Of a stretch of DNA of 64,000 nt, positions 12,701 through 23,274 are shown in pieces. Below the pieces are notes generated by a model, which was given only the letters and a program-made list of their open reading frames with translations, was not told the DNA's origin and did not search any database. The translations under genes and the position numbers were made by a program. Source of the DNA: Nelumbo lutea (lineage: Eukaryota > Streptophyta > Magnoliopsida > Proteales > Nelumbonaceae); contig JAKGHH010000004.1 in assembly GCA_022828595.1 (NCBI GenBank), forward strand, positions 77,900,270 through 77,964,269, written 5' to 3'. Numbering within the stretch: the first letter of the stretch is position 1; each line of letters opens with the position of its first letter.

Positions 12701-15700
12701 AAGTATGATGGGTCCTTTGACCCCAATGACCACGTCGATGCTTTCTAGTCCCAAATGCACCTGGCTAGGGCTAGCGAGTCCTGCATGTGTATGGCCTTCA
12801 CTACCACCTTCAGGGGAGTGGCCCGCACCTGGTATAGGAACCTAGCCCCCGGGTCGATAAGAAGCTGGACCCAATTCGCTCAAGTCTTCACCGCGCACTT
12901 CGTTACTAGCAAGCGGTGCCCCCAAACCGAGGAGAACCTCTTCGGAATAGTCTAGAGGGAAGGAGAGTCCATCCAGGGCTATATCAAATGGTTCAATGAC
13001 GCGTGCTTGCAGATACCGTGCCTAGACCCCGCGGTACAGCTCACGGCAACCAAGAGGGGGGTGACACACAAGGAGTTCAGGTGGCACATGGTAGTCAACC
13101 AGCCCGCGATCGTAGCTGAATTCCTCAAGCTCGCAGACAAATTCATAAGAACAGAGGAAGAGATCAACCAAAGGACTGAAAGCGAGATCGAAAAAAGGAA
13201 GAGGGAAGGTGAACCCTCCAACCCAGATGACAAGAGGAAGAAAGACCCAACTCGGGGGACGAAGCCAAGCCTACCGTTCCGAGCTCCCTTAGCAGGTCGA
13301 ACGGACTACACGCCCTTAAACGCGAAGCAGGCCGAGATCTTAATGACGATAAAAAATGCCCCGTACGTGAAATAGCCACTTTGTCTTAAGGGAAACCTGA
13401 ATGAGAGGAATAAAAACTTGTACTGCAGTTTCCATAGAGACCACGATCATAGCACCGAACATTGTAATAATTTCCGCGACGAGATAGAAGAACTTATCCA
13501 TCGCGGGTACCTAAGAAATTTTGTATAGCATAATAATAATAACAATAATAGTAATAAGACAGGTTGGCAGGGAGAGCACAACAGAGATGCTCCCGAGTCC
13601 AGCAGCCGGCCAACCGAATCGCAGAAGTAGCCCCCGGAGGAAATACCAGTTCGGGGAACAATCCACGTGATCGTTGGAGGATCGATCGTAGCAGGATGCA
13701 CCTCGGTAGCAGCTCGGGCATCAACCCGGGAAGCCGCTAGAGAAGAACAAAATCCCTCAAAGCGGCCTAGGATGGAAGACCCCATATTCTTCACCGAAGA
13801 CGATGTGCACGGGGTCCACTACCCCCACGATGACGCACTTGTCATAAAGGTGAAGATCAACGACTTCGAAGTCCGGCGCATACTCGTTGACTCCGGTAGT
13901 TTGGTAGACATCCTTTTTAAAGTGGCATTCGACTAACTCCAGTTCCGAGAGAGTGATTTGAAGCCCACGAACACCCCACTGGTTGGCTTCAGCGGAGAGG
14001 AGGTCAGACCCTTGGGAAAGGTCATAGTACCTGTGGAAGTCGGCATGTGGCCTAGTACGGTAAGACTCAGGCACGAGTTCTTAGTGGTTGCAACCCCCTC
14101 CCCATACAATGCCATAGTAGGTCGACTGATCCCCCACGCTTTAAAGGCCGTGGCATCCACTTACTATTTAACTATGAAGTTCCCCACGGATTTCGGCATT
14201 GGGGTAGTACGGGGCGACCAGCTCGAGTCCCACAAGTGCTACGTCGCCACCCTCAAGGGAAAGGCCAAGTTAACCAGCGACCTCGAACTAGAGCGACCAG
14301 TGGAACAGAGCGAGGAGCGAGCTACACCCACGGAGGAAACTGTTCCCATCCCTGTCTCGGCAGAGGACCCAACCAAATCACTTCAGGTCGGTGCTTCCTT
14401 GGAGGAGCCCTTACGATCTGAACTGGTACGCTTCTTACTCAGTTACTTAGATGTTTTTGCTTGGTCCGCGGCATAAATGCCCGGCATAGACCCTAAGCTC
14501 AATACTAACCTTGTAGTTAGACCCCTTAGATAGAAGAAACGCAACTTAGCGCCAGAACGCTGGAGGGCGGTCGATGAGGAGGTCGAGAAGCTCATCGCAA
14601 TAGAGTTCATAAGGGAAGTTCATTACCCGAGCTAGGTAGCCAACCCGGTTATGGTAAAAAAAGGCAAACGGCAAGTGGCACATGTGCGTCGACTACACCG
14701 ACCTGAACCGAGCTTGCCAAAAAGACAGCTTCCCCCTCCCCAGGATTGACTGCCTAGTGGACGCGACATCGGGACACGAGTTGCTAGGCTTCCTGGATGC
14801 CTACTCGGGCTACAACCAAATTAGGATGGACCCAGCCGATGAGGAAAAAACCACCTTCGTAATCGAGTTCGGCCTATACTGCTACAAGGTTATGCCCTTC
14901 GGACTGAAAAATGCTGAGGCAACCTTTCAAAGGCTTGTGAATAAGCTGTTTCAACCCTTAACTGACACAAAGATAGAATGTTATGTAGACGACATGGTCG
15001 TCAAGACACAATTTTTGCATAAATTGATACAAGATTTGCATTCTATCTTTCAAATTCTACGTCAATTTAACATGAAACTGAACCCAAATAAGTGTGTCTT
15101 CGATGTCACAACGGGTAAGTTCCTAGGATATATCATCAATCGACGCAGTATTGAGGCCAACCCGGACAAGATAAAAGCCATCCTAGATATGAGACCACCC
15201 CAAAAAGTGAAAGAGATTTAGAGGCTAAACGGCATAATATATGCTTTAAGTCGTTTCATGTCTAAGTCAGTAGACCGTTGCTTGCCCTTCTTCAAGACAA
15301 TAAAAGGCAAAGGGTTCGAGTGGAACCCGAAATGCTAGCTTGCATTTGACGAGCTCAAGAAATACCTCGCCAGTATCCCAGTGTTGACCCGGCCCGAAGA
15401 GGGCGATGTTTTAGAACTGTACCTCTCGGCAAGCGACGAAGTGGTCAGTTTGGTACTAATAAAGGAAGCAGATCGGGTCCAACGACCCATCTACTATGTT
15501 AGTAAAATATTGCAGGGAGAAGAAACAAGATATCTGGAGATAGAAAAGCTAGCCTATGCATTGGTCATTGCGGCCCGCAAACTCCATCCGTATTTCCAAG
15601 CCCATACCATCATCGTCCTCACCGACAAACCCTTGAGGCAAGTATTACTCAGGCCTGAGGTCTCTAGTCGATTGATGAAGTGGGCCATCGAAATCAGTGA

Positions 15701-18700
15701 GTACGATCTCCAGTACAAACCACGAACCGCTACCAAAGCTCAAGCCTTGGCGGATTTTGTTGCAGAATGCATGTTCAGCTCTGAGGTCCTCAACTCGATT
15801 GAGCACGAGGCTCCCAGTTCGGGTGAGCTCGGAGCTCCCAGGCCGGTTGAGTTCGAGCCCCGTGAGGTCGCACCCAATTCGGTATCTCTCTTGGTTAGGC
15901 CGAACGCAAACTGGGATGAAGAGCCCTGGATCCTTCACGTAGATGGCTCCTCAAATCAGTAGGGCAGTGGAGCCGGTGTATTCTCCACGGTCCGAGTGGC
16001 ACGAAACTGGAGTACGCGCTACACTTCGAGTTTGCGACATCCAATAATGAGGCAGAATACGAGGCGTTGATAGCCGAGCTAGCTCTGGCACAAGAGGTAA
16101 AGGCAAAACACATAGTTATTTGGAGCGATTCCCAGTTTGTGGTCAACCGAGTTACAGGGGAATACGAAGCCTGCGAGCCAACTATGATCGCCTACTTGGA
16201 AAAGGTAAAAGAGGTTCTGCTTAGCTTCCAGTCACACTTCTTCAAGCAAATCCCGAGGTCAGAGAACGCTGAGGCCGATGCCCTGTCCCGGCTAGCCAAC
16301 ACTAGTGACAACACCATGAGAACTGTGTACATAGAGGACTTACCTCGGCCTAGAATTCTCTGGGGGGCAGAGGAGGTCACTCCTGTCGCCCAAGCAGAAC
16401 TGAGCTGGATTGATCCATTCGCGAGCTTCCTGCTACATGGAACCCTCCCTGCAGACCGCAACGCCGCTAGGAGGGTAGAGCGCTAGACAGCCAAATACGT
16501 CATGATAGACGGACGATTGTATCAATGATCCTACACGCTCCCCTACCTGCGCTGCTTGCGACCTCCCAAAGCTGTGCTCGTACTCCACGACATTCATGAA
16601 GGCCTATGTGGCGGACACCTGGGAGGCAGGGCCGTCGCCTAGGAAGCACTAGATAGGGGTACTATTGGCCAACAATGAAAGCAGACGCCGTCGGGCTAGT
16701 CAGGAAGTGCGAGAAGTGCCAAAAGCACGCCAATATTCACCACCAACCCGCCGCCGACCTCAAGTACCTCACTAGCCCGTGGCCCTTTGCACAATGGGGT
16801 ATCGACCTACTCGGGCCATTCCCACCAGCAACAGGAAGAAGAAAGTTCCTAGTAGTGGCAATAGACTACTTCACCAAGTGGATTGAAGCTGAAACTCTCA
16901 TAACCATCACAGCTCGAAACGTCCAAAACTTCTTATGGAAGAACATAGTGTGTCGCTTCGGGCTACCTCGGGTGCTGATCTCTAACAATGGCAAGAAGTT
17001 CGAGGACATCAAATTCCAAGAGTGGTGCCAAGACATGGGGAGCCGACAAAACTTCACGTCGGTTGCGCACCCACAAGCAAGCGGTTAGGCAGAAGTCACG
17101 AACAGAGATATCCTCCACGGATTGAAAGCCTGGCTAGACCGAGCTAAGGGGTTATGGGCATATGAGCTTCGCAGCGTCCTATGGGCATACCGAACTACAG
17201 AAAAGACCGCCACTGGAGAAACTCCCATCAACCTCACCTATGGCCCGGAGGCAGTCATCCCAGCCGAAATCAAAATCCCCTCACTTCGGTTGGAAGCATA
17301 CAACGACAATACTAATAACGATGAGCTACGTACCAACCTCGACCTACTTGACGAGGTGAGGGACCTCGCGTACATCAGGACTGTGGCGTACCAGCAAAGG
17401 GTAGCTCGGTACTACAACGCCAGAGTTAATAAACAAAACTTTCGCGTCGTCGACCTGGTTCTTCGCAAGGTCATGGTACCTGAGCCCGACGTTGACAAAG
17501 TCGGGCTGAATTGGGAAGGACCCTACAGAGTAAAGAGAGTACTCGGGGGAGCATACGAGCTCGAGACCCTAGAGGGTAAACAGATACCCTGGGCATGGAA
17601 CATCGTCAACTTAAGATGATTTTACTTATAGATTATCAAACTAAGCAGGCCATGAGCCACTACCAGAGCCTAAGGGCCGGAATGCTGAGCTAACAAGGAT
17701 CTCGGCACCCTAAGGGCCAGAATGCCGAGCTAACAAGGACCTCGGCACCCTAAGGGCTAGATTTCCGAGCTAAAGATGACCTCGGCACCTCATCAACGAA
17801 GCAAGCTACATGAGCATGGATCCCGAGGTGCGTAGCCCAGGGCTCAATTCAGCTTAACTAACCCGGACGAAGGACAGGTCGGGCGTATAGCCTTACTATG
17901 TTAACTTGCCTCGGGGCCTAAGTCTAGTAGTTCGGCAACATAGTTAGCTCGGAGAAAAAAGAAAATAACTGCCCAACACTTTGCCAAAAAAGGGAAACTA
18001 TTCATTGCAAAATAATCTTGTTTACACTTCATCCAAAAAACAAAAAAAATAAAACAAAAAACACAAACGAGCTCACAAGCCCGGAGGTACATCTTCCTCG
18101 CCTTCAGAAGGGACTTTGACAATACCCGAAGGTCCCGCTTCATCTTCAGAATCTGCATCATCATCAGCTGCAGCAGCCATTTTTGGAGTGATGCGCGGAG
18201 TGGTTATGGCATTAATGTCGAGCTCGGGGTATATGTTCCTTATCATCCATCGGCTCAACTTGAAACCCCTTCTGTACGAGACCACCATCATGTTGTCAAA
18301 GTGCGGTGAAGCGATGTAATCCTCGACGGCTTTCAACTTCGCCTCCTCAATGGCCTGAGAGAAGATCTCAGTCTTCTCCCTAATATCATCCTGAAGGTAC
18401 TGGACCTGATGCTCCAGGTCCAACTTCAGGTCCGCCATGTGTCTCACCACCAATCCTAAGGCCTCTTTGTCCCTCCGAGACCTTGTTAGCTCGACTCGCA
18501 TAGCATGGGAAGCTGCTTCGGTAGCTTGCTCTCACTTCAAAAATCTACTTCGACTTACCACCATGGTGTGAGAAGCAGCACACACACATATGAGATTCGA
18601 AGGAAGATCGGCCCATGCCGCGACCTCCTCAGGGCAAACAACCTTCTTACTTTTTCGAAGAGCGTAGCTCAGCGTCAGCATGCTCCCAACCTCATCCTGA

Positions 18701-21700
18701 CTTCTTGAGCCTGAAGGCACAACTTGGGTATAAGCAGTATCGACATAGGGGACCCCTGCCGCTTTTTGAAATGGAGGGGCCACCTCGGGATCCCCAAGAG
18801 GCTCCATTCTTGTTGCCTTGGGCTCCACAACCCAGGAAGGATCGACACGGACCCGCTTAGCAGCTCGCTTCCTCCTCCTCATACTATCAAACAAGTTCGC
18901 GCCTCGAGTCTTCTCTGCCTCCATAGCACCTGCAAAAAGGAGCTCGGCGTCAAAAGACGGGAATAAAAACAAAGCAAAAGCAAGCCTCTGAGCAAGAAAC
19001 CTACCCGAACTCAGACCGTCCTGAATAAGCTTGGCCTCCGTCAGGTAGACTTCGCATTTGTGTCCAAGCCGGGCCCAATCCTGGAGGCCCTTCACCGTTT
19101 CTTCATCTAATGTGGCACAGGGGTCAGGAACAACCAATCCCCACTCGATAGGAAACAACCATCCCATGGCACTTCGAACCATGAAGTAGTCCCGCTTCCA
19201 TGCCGGGACTTATTTGGAAGATCATGCAAGAGATTGAACCTCAGACGAGGTGACAAGTAGTAGGCCCGCCTATGCCCAGGTAGGGGATCCGCTTGTTTCT
19301 TGAGCATAAGGATGGCGGAAAAGATTTCCAGGTCCAAGGGAAGGCAGTGTTTGCAACAAAGGGAGATGGTCCCGACAAAGTTGCGGATGGAGTTTGGGTG
19401 GAGTTGACCGACAGTAACGTTGAAGTGGTTCATGACCTCGACGATAAGGGGGTGGAAGGGAAGGCGCAGCCCGGCAATGAGCTGCTCCCGGAATATCACA
19501 ATCTCGTCCGGACCGTGCTCCCAAGGGAAGTCGCCCGAGGGTAAAATATAAGTATACTCCTCGGGCAGGTTATATTGAGCGATCAAAGACCGAAGTCTCT
19601 TGGGCGTCAGAGTGGAAGGCCTGAACTTATCTGGCATCCGAACTCAATGGGAGGTGGATGCCAAACTACCCGAGGTAACTCGGCCCACGGGCTCGAACTC
19701 GAGCTCTTCCTCGAGCTCTACCTCTGGCACTTCCTCGGACTCGCTTAGGCTGTCAGTGCCAACAGCCTGGTTCATGGACCCAGCATCTGACCCCCCTAGA
19801 AGGCTATCTAAACTACCCGAACTAGACATTGAAGCGAAAAGAAGGCTGAGGACTCACTGGGGAAAAGCTACCAGACTATGGGGAGTGACACGAGCTGACA
19901 ACCTTGGACGCGAGCTCAAGAAATGAATGCTAAAGAATGGTGAAGGAAAGTGACCAGGGCCCCCCCACTATTTATAGCCACTATACTCGCGCATCAACGA
20001 CCAAGATCAAAACCATCCAACGGCTCCCCACAAAACCGGCTGTGTGCCCCTTGAGGAGAAGTCAATTTAGTGCGCATTTTCGACATTTTAAAATTTAAAA
20101 TTGTCTTGCGTCCACGCGTGAGCTGTACGCAACCTGGGGTTGACACCTGGTCGAACAAAGCCAGCCCTGATCGGGCCAAAAACACAAGCAGATCAGACTG
20201 GAGAAGCTCCAAACCAAGGTGAAAGCATCACGAGGCAAATCCACCCGTCATCTCGTGAACTCCCCACACCGGGTCAGGACCCCGAGCACGAGGAGTGGGG
20301 GGCAATTGATGGAGGGAGATTTGGCCCGACCCTTGGCCACGTGACACGTGGAAGCAACCGAGAGTGACCTGGCAGAAGTGCCAGCTCGGCACGACAACAG
20401 GCCCACAAACCGAGCTCCGAGAAAAGGAGTCCCAAGCTCCCCCCCGAAAAAAGGAACCCACGACCCGAGCTCCTCAAGGAAGCACACGAGCTCTCCCTTG
20501 GAGGTCTTGAGCCTTATAAGGAGCGCAAAGGGCAAAAACCTGAGCTGACCCACCCCGGGGCAGTTCGGGCCACACTTCTATCCGAACTCAAGACTTCACC
20601 TCGTACACCACTTCGGCTCCAAGTCGCCTGACTGAACAACCGTACCTGACGCCCAGGAAGCTCGTACACGGAGGCGGCGCGCCTGACTGATTAGGGGTCT
20701 GACACATGATAGCCACCCTCCAATGGCCACCTGCCACCGCCATCTCAGATGTGGCAGAGACGGCCCTGACAAGGACAGTTGCGGTTATGACACCCGAACT
20801 GGCAACTGGCAGAGGTTATGAAACCCGAACTGGCAACTGACAGAGGTTATGACACCCGAACTTGCGTTTGGCAGGGATGATGACACCTGATCTGGCGAAG
20901 GTGATGATGCCCGATCTGGCAGGGGTATGGGAGTGAATGTACCGGGTGATTATAAAAGGTCTTCATCTCCCAAAGAAGGAGGTAGGTGATATTTTGTATT
21001 TTCTGGTCTTGAAGTCTCTCATTTTCCCTTGCCTTCTCTAGAGCACTGACTTGAGCTTCGAAGTGTTCCAACTAGGTTCCTCCCCGGAAGTCTCCAATTT
21101 CTTCCTTGTTTCAGGCATCTTCGGCTCTGTCAAAGGCAAGGTGACCGGCAGCTAGGACCGACTGGATTGCGCATCATCAGTTATTCCCAACCCAACCCAT
21201 TTAAATTGACCCAATGGGTAATCAACCCATTTCCAACTCGTCAAGTAAATAGGCAGGTTGGGTGGGTTAGATACTGAGTGGGTTGGGTGGGTTCAGTGGG
21301 TTGGGTAAAAAATTGCCACCCCTAATTGGAAAATGTGTTTTTTATCATTTGTCAATGCATAAATGTAATGTTGCCAAAGACAAGCAAAAGTGAACCAGAG
21401 TTCAAATTTACCCTGAATCGGGATTTACACTCCATTTTCATCGTTTCCAAACATAGCCTGTAGGATTTGTTTAAAAAACAGCTTGAACTCAGATCACCCC
21501 TATATATATATTGCATTTTTGCAATTTGTTTTTTATATTATTTATGTTTTTCTTAATAAAAAGATATGTATGCATATGATATAAATAATTGAAAAAAATG
21601 CTTGGATTTTTTAATAATTTGTTAAATTTACATACTTATGGGTAGTTAAATTGGATCGTATCAGATTTGGATATATGACATTTGATTTGAATTCAAATTG

Positions 21701-23274
21701 ACTTTTGTAAGATCTGATCAGATTTAGATATACCCTGATTCCAATCCGATCCTATCCCTTTGCATCCCTACCCAAACATTGGTTTCATCAGATGTCATTT
21801 TCGTGTTTGGGAGGAGGGGAAGATAATTAATAAAGCCTCACTTATGGGGAGTTGTTTGCAGACCAAGAAGAAAGGTTGGATAGGATTGAATGTGTACTCT
21901 TTCGGGTGTAATCCTTTATCAAATTCAACAGCAGATGCTATAGCAACCCAAAGATCCCTAGATTTCCTGATTGGGTGGTAAGCAACAATATATCCAGTTT
22001 TCTTGATGAATTGCAGGCTGATGGTTTTTGGTGTCTGGCCTTCAAGTTGATTTGATTCCGAAAAGTATTGCAGGGTTGTCAATCCTTTGATGTTTGGAGA
22101 CTACCCCGATATCTTGAAGAAGAGAGTTGGATCAAGGATCCCATCCTTCACTAGAACTGAAGTCCAACTTGTTAAAGGGTCATTCGATTTCATTGGCCTG
22201 AACCACTACTTCACAATTAACATCAAAGACGACTCTACCGATCCAGGGACCGGACCTCCAGACTTCAATAAAGACATGGGTGTAATGTTTTCAGGTTCCT
22301 TTCTTCATTTGCTCAAATTATGGCATTTCACTTGAGAATGCATCGATCTGTCTTCTAGTTAAGGTGCTTTACATAATCTGTGACTGTTCTGATCAGTGTC
22401 TGACGATGCATTGCAGCTTCTAGCTCATCTGGTCTACTGAAATTGCTTGAATACTTCAAGAACTATTATGGCAATCCCGCTGTCTATATTCAAGAAAATG
22501 GTATAATCCCTTATACATTCTCTTTTAAAATTGAAGCCTTGAGACATTTTATTAATACAATCATCAAATAAATGCCTCTAAGCTCACAAGAGGCATACAC
22601 ACAGAAGCAGCTTAAGCTGTTGGGTGAGGTCCCTGAATAGGTTTTTATGCTTTAATACGTCCCCTCTTGTAAAATTCCATTGGGCTTGGAGCATGGACAA
22701 ACACAGGCCCACTGTAATGGGGCAACAGGAATCAAACACTAGACCACATGGTCAAACAGGCTCTTATATCATCTCAAAGAATCGTTTAACCTAAAAGCTT
22801 AAACTGTTAGACGAGGTTCCTGAATAGGTTTTTACTCTAACAGTAAGCCACAAATTGATTGCTTTATCAGGTTATGGGGGACCACGAAATGAGTCACTTA
22901 ATGACACTGCAAGGATTGATTACTTGAGTGGGTTTATGGAAAGCATGCTTACTGCTATAAGGTAGAGGATGGGAAAGTCCTTCAGCATCACCCCAGAATA
23001 AGGGAAATGCTCTACTTTCAAGGGTTCTGAATTGTGTGTTCTCTGTAGGAATGGATCAAACGCCAAAGGATACTTCTTATGGTCATTCTTAGTTGTCTTT
23101 GAGCTTCTGGGTGGGTACATGACACGCTATGGGCTGGTCCACGTCGATTTTGATGACAAGGAGTTAAAGAGACAGCCCAAGTTATCGGCTCAATGGTACT
23201 CCGACTTCCTCAAGGGAAGAAAAAGCATGAACATAAAGAGCACAAGGGACACTTCCCATTCTTCTTCACATTAA
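6779..23274 (+). CDS. BGLU11-like beta-glucosidase (GH1), complete 12-exon gene (gene 1)
   Basis: Predicted retaining O-glycosidase of GH1 that enters the secretory pathway. Exons: 6779-6916, 7010-7073, 7188-7246, 9204-9279, 9379-9450, 9871-9958, 10037-10292, 21862-21977, 22074-22294, 22417-22500, 22871-22961, 23049-23274. All phases agree and give 496 residues, close to the usual 500. A hydrophobic signal peptide (about residues 1-21) precedes [11 protein letters not shown]. The acid/base Glu is E192 in TTINEPN and the nucleophile E390 in [23 protein letters not shown] and the C-terminal [14 protein letters not shown] fit the BGLU11 subgroup, some members of which are labelled hydroxyisourate hydrolase. 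The usual NFEW is VFEL here. Odd points: intron 3 has a GC donor (AAG|GCAACA); exon 10 is 48 nt shorter than in copy 3; intron 7 is 11.6 kb and carries a retrotransposon. An in-frame upstream ATG at 6623 would add 52 residues, but paralogues support 6779. Confidence 0.88.
7343..7738. mobile_element. hAT-type MITE in intron 3 of gene 1
   Basis: The element is flanked by a perfect 8-bp duplication GATCCGTC (7335-7342 and 7739-7746). Its ends are inverted: TAGGGGTATCAATTGGACC and, at the other end, the complement of TAGGGGTGTCAATGGACC. The interior is a low-complexity run of CCAATCC-like words. It has no coding capacity. The 8-bp duplication is the hAT signature. Confidence 0.85.
7739..8612. other. 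Intron 3 sequence, partly MITE-like
   Basis: At 7851 the words GGCTGTGTTTGGTTCC begin a stretch that ends near 8150 with CCCAACCAAACAAC, an imperfect inverted pair typical of small MITEs. No target duplication could be fixed. The remainder to 8612 shows nothing recognisable. Confidence 0.3.
8613..9021. mobile_element. hAT-type MITE, second copy in intron 3
   Basis: It has a perfect 8-bp duplication CTAATGAG (8605-8612 and 9022-9029). The ends read TATCGGTGTAAATTGGACTGG-like on the left and the complement of TAAGGGTGTTAATGGACCGG on the right. The interior has the same CCAATCC/GGACCAATT words as the 7343 element, so they are one family. Confidence 0.8.
9626..9746. mobile_element. Small hAT-type MITE in intron 5
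   Basis: This 121-bp element has near-perfect inverted ends (TAGACCTGTTCACGGGCTGG and its complement). It is flanked by CTTGTGAT (9618-9625) and CATGTGAT (9747-9754), an 8-bp duplication with one difference. Confidence 0.75.
10978..11860 (+). repeat. 5' LTR of the Tat element
   Basis: It is 883 bp, starts TGATGG and ends CATCATCA. It carries a TATA motif (TATAAAAA at 11631) for element transcription. Between about 11440 and 11530 a unit of about 31 bp with GACACCCGAACTGGCAACTG is repeated. The 3' LTR has one unit fewer. Relative to the 3' LTR it lacks a segment of about 20 bp corresponding to about 20474-20494. Confidence 0.9.
11861..11880 (+). promoter_or_regulatory. Putative primer-binding site
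   Basis: The sequence TTTGACGCCGTTTGTGGGAA directly abuts the 5' LTR, where a tRNA primer would anneal. It resembles the GGCGCCGT..GTGGGAA sites of other Tat elements, with one G to A change. The smaller element at 59797 has a closely similar site. Confidence 0.65.
11941..17619 (+). pseudogene. Tat gag-pol polyprotein, inactivated
   Basis: Would encode capsid and replication enzymes. In order: Gag from ATG 11941, its core about 12660-13375, a nucleocapsid-like [18 protein letters not shown] (about 13420-13480), protease VDSG (about 13885), reverse transcriptase about 14540-15230 with YVDD at 14982-14993, RNase H about 15380-15770, a second RNase H about 15925-16300 ([28 protein letters not shown]), then integrase about 16560-17619 with HHCC residues and GIDLLG. 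The second catalytic Asp of integrase is Asn (16984-16986). I place sixteen in-frame stops between 12746 and 17088: thirteen TAG, two TAA, one TGA. Frameshifts occur near 12610-12750, 14655 (A run), 15965-16060 and 16490-16670. It cannot make protein. Confidence 0.9.
17660..17795 (+). repeat. Three tandem units of about 43 bp between pol and the antisense ORF
   Basis: Each unit contains GCCGAGCTAACAAGGACCTC or a close variant followed by GGCACCCTAAGGGC. A related phrase (GTGCCGAGCTGATAAAAGAC, about 60746) occurs inside the small LTR element at 59067, which suggests a common Tat ancestry. Confidence 0.7.
18073..19829 (-). pseudogene. Antisense ORF (aORF) of the Tat element, plant-transposon-type protein
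   Basis: On the strand opposite gag-pol a long protein reads from ATG 19829 to a stop at 18073. It has an acidic Ser/Glu-rich N-terminus, then [20 protein letters not shown] and [20 protein letters not shown], which match the PF04195-type domain called putative gypsy type transposon. A Lys/Arg-rich stretch, a likely coiled coil (about 18370-18500) and an acidic tail ending [10 protein letters not shown] follow. Breaks: TGA near 19643, a one-base frameshift near 19200 and TGA near 18532. A probable 75-nt intron at 18930-19004 has donor GTAGGT and acceptor TTTTTGCAG on the minus strand. Antisense extra ORFs are known in Tat elements; their function is not established. Confidence 0.78.
20284..20306 (+). 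promoter_or_regulatory. Polypurine tract of the Tat element
   Basis: GAGCACGAGGAGTGGGGGGC followed by AAT lies directly before the 3' LTR and would prime plus-strand synthesis. The same GAGTGGGGGGCAAT precedes the 3' LTR at 61619. Confidence 0.75.
20307..21179 (+). repeat. 3' LTR of the Tat element
   Basis: It is 873 bp, starts TGATGG and ends CATCATCA, and is followed by the GTTAT duplication. A TATA motif TATAAAA is at 20951. The first 125 bases differ from the 5' LTR at about 14 positions by eye, nearly all C/T or G/A. Confidence 0.9.
21333..21861. other. End of intron 7 of gene 1
   Basis: Short inverted-repeat MITE debris (ACATAGCCTGTAGG near 21454 pairs with GGCTGTATTTGGAAAC at 10399) surrounds the split hAT element, so several insertions are nested here. 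There is no coding sequence before exon 8. Confidence 0.35.

Larger units (their letters stand above)
10978..21179 (+). mobile_element. Full-length Tat-type Ty3/gypsy retrotransposon (10.2 kb) in intron 7 of gene 1
   Basis: The element has two LTRs (10978-11860, 20307-21179), a primer-binding-like site, a polypurine tract and a 5-bp target duplication GTTAT (10973-10977 and 21180-21184). The order is LTR, gag, protease, RT, RNase H, second RNase H, integrase, antisense ORF, LTR. It lacks a chromodomain. The layout and protein motifs fit the Tat lineage. It is inserted in the sense direction of gene 1, inside a pre-existing MITE in intron 7. The LTRs differ by many single-base changes, nearly all transitions, plus indels, so the insertion is old. 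All its genes are broken. Confidence 0.92.
10659..21324. mobile_element. hAT-type MITE split by the Tat retrotransposon
   Basis: The left part is 10659-10977 and the right part resumes at 21180. The ends are TAGTGGTGGCAATT and the complement of TAGGGGTGGCAATT. The flanks are ATTAGAAA (10651-10658) and ATTGGAAA (21325-21332), an 8-bp duplication with one change. The interior is GGGTTGGG/CCCAACCC words. The span between the two parts is the later Tat insertion, so this MITE was in intron 7 first. Confidence 0.75.

Noticed and set aside
13447..13794. Minus-strand open frames opposite gag and protease
   Set aside because: The plus strand gives the recognisable Tat polyprotein; the minus frames give low-complexity Leu/Tyr runs.
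18115..18966. Plus-strand open frames over the antisense ORF
   Set aside because: They are shadows of the minus-strand coding sequence; only the minus strand gives conserved motifs.
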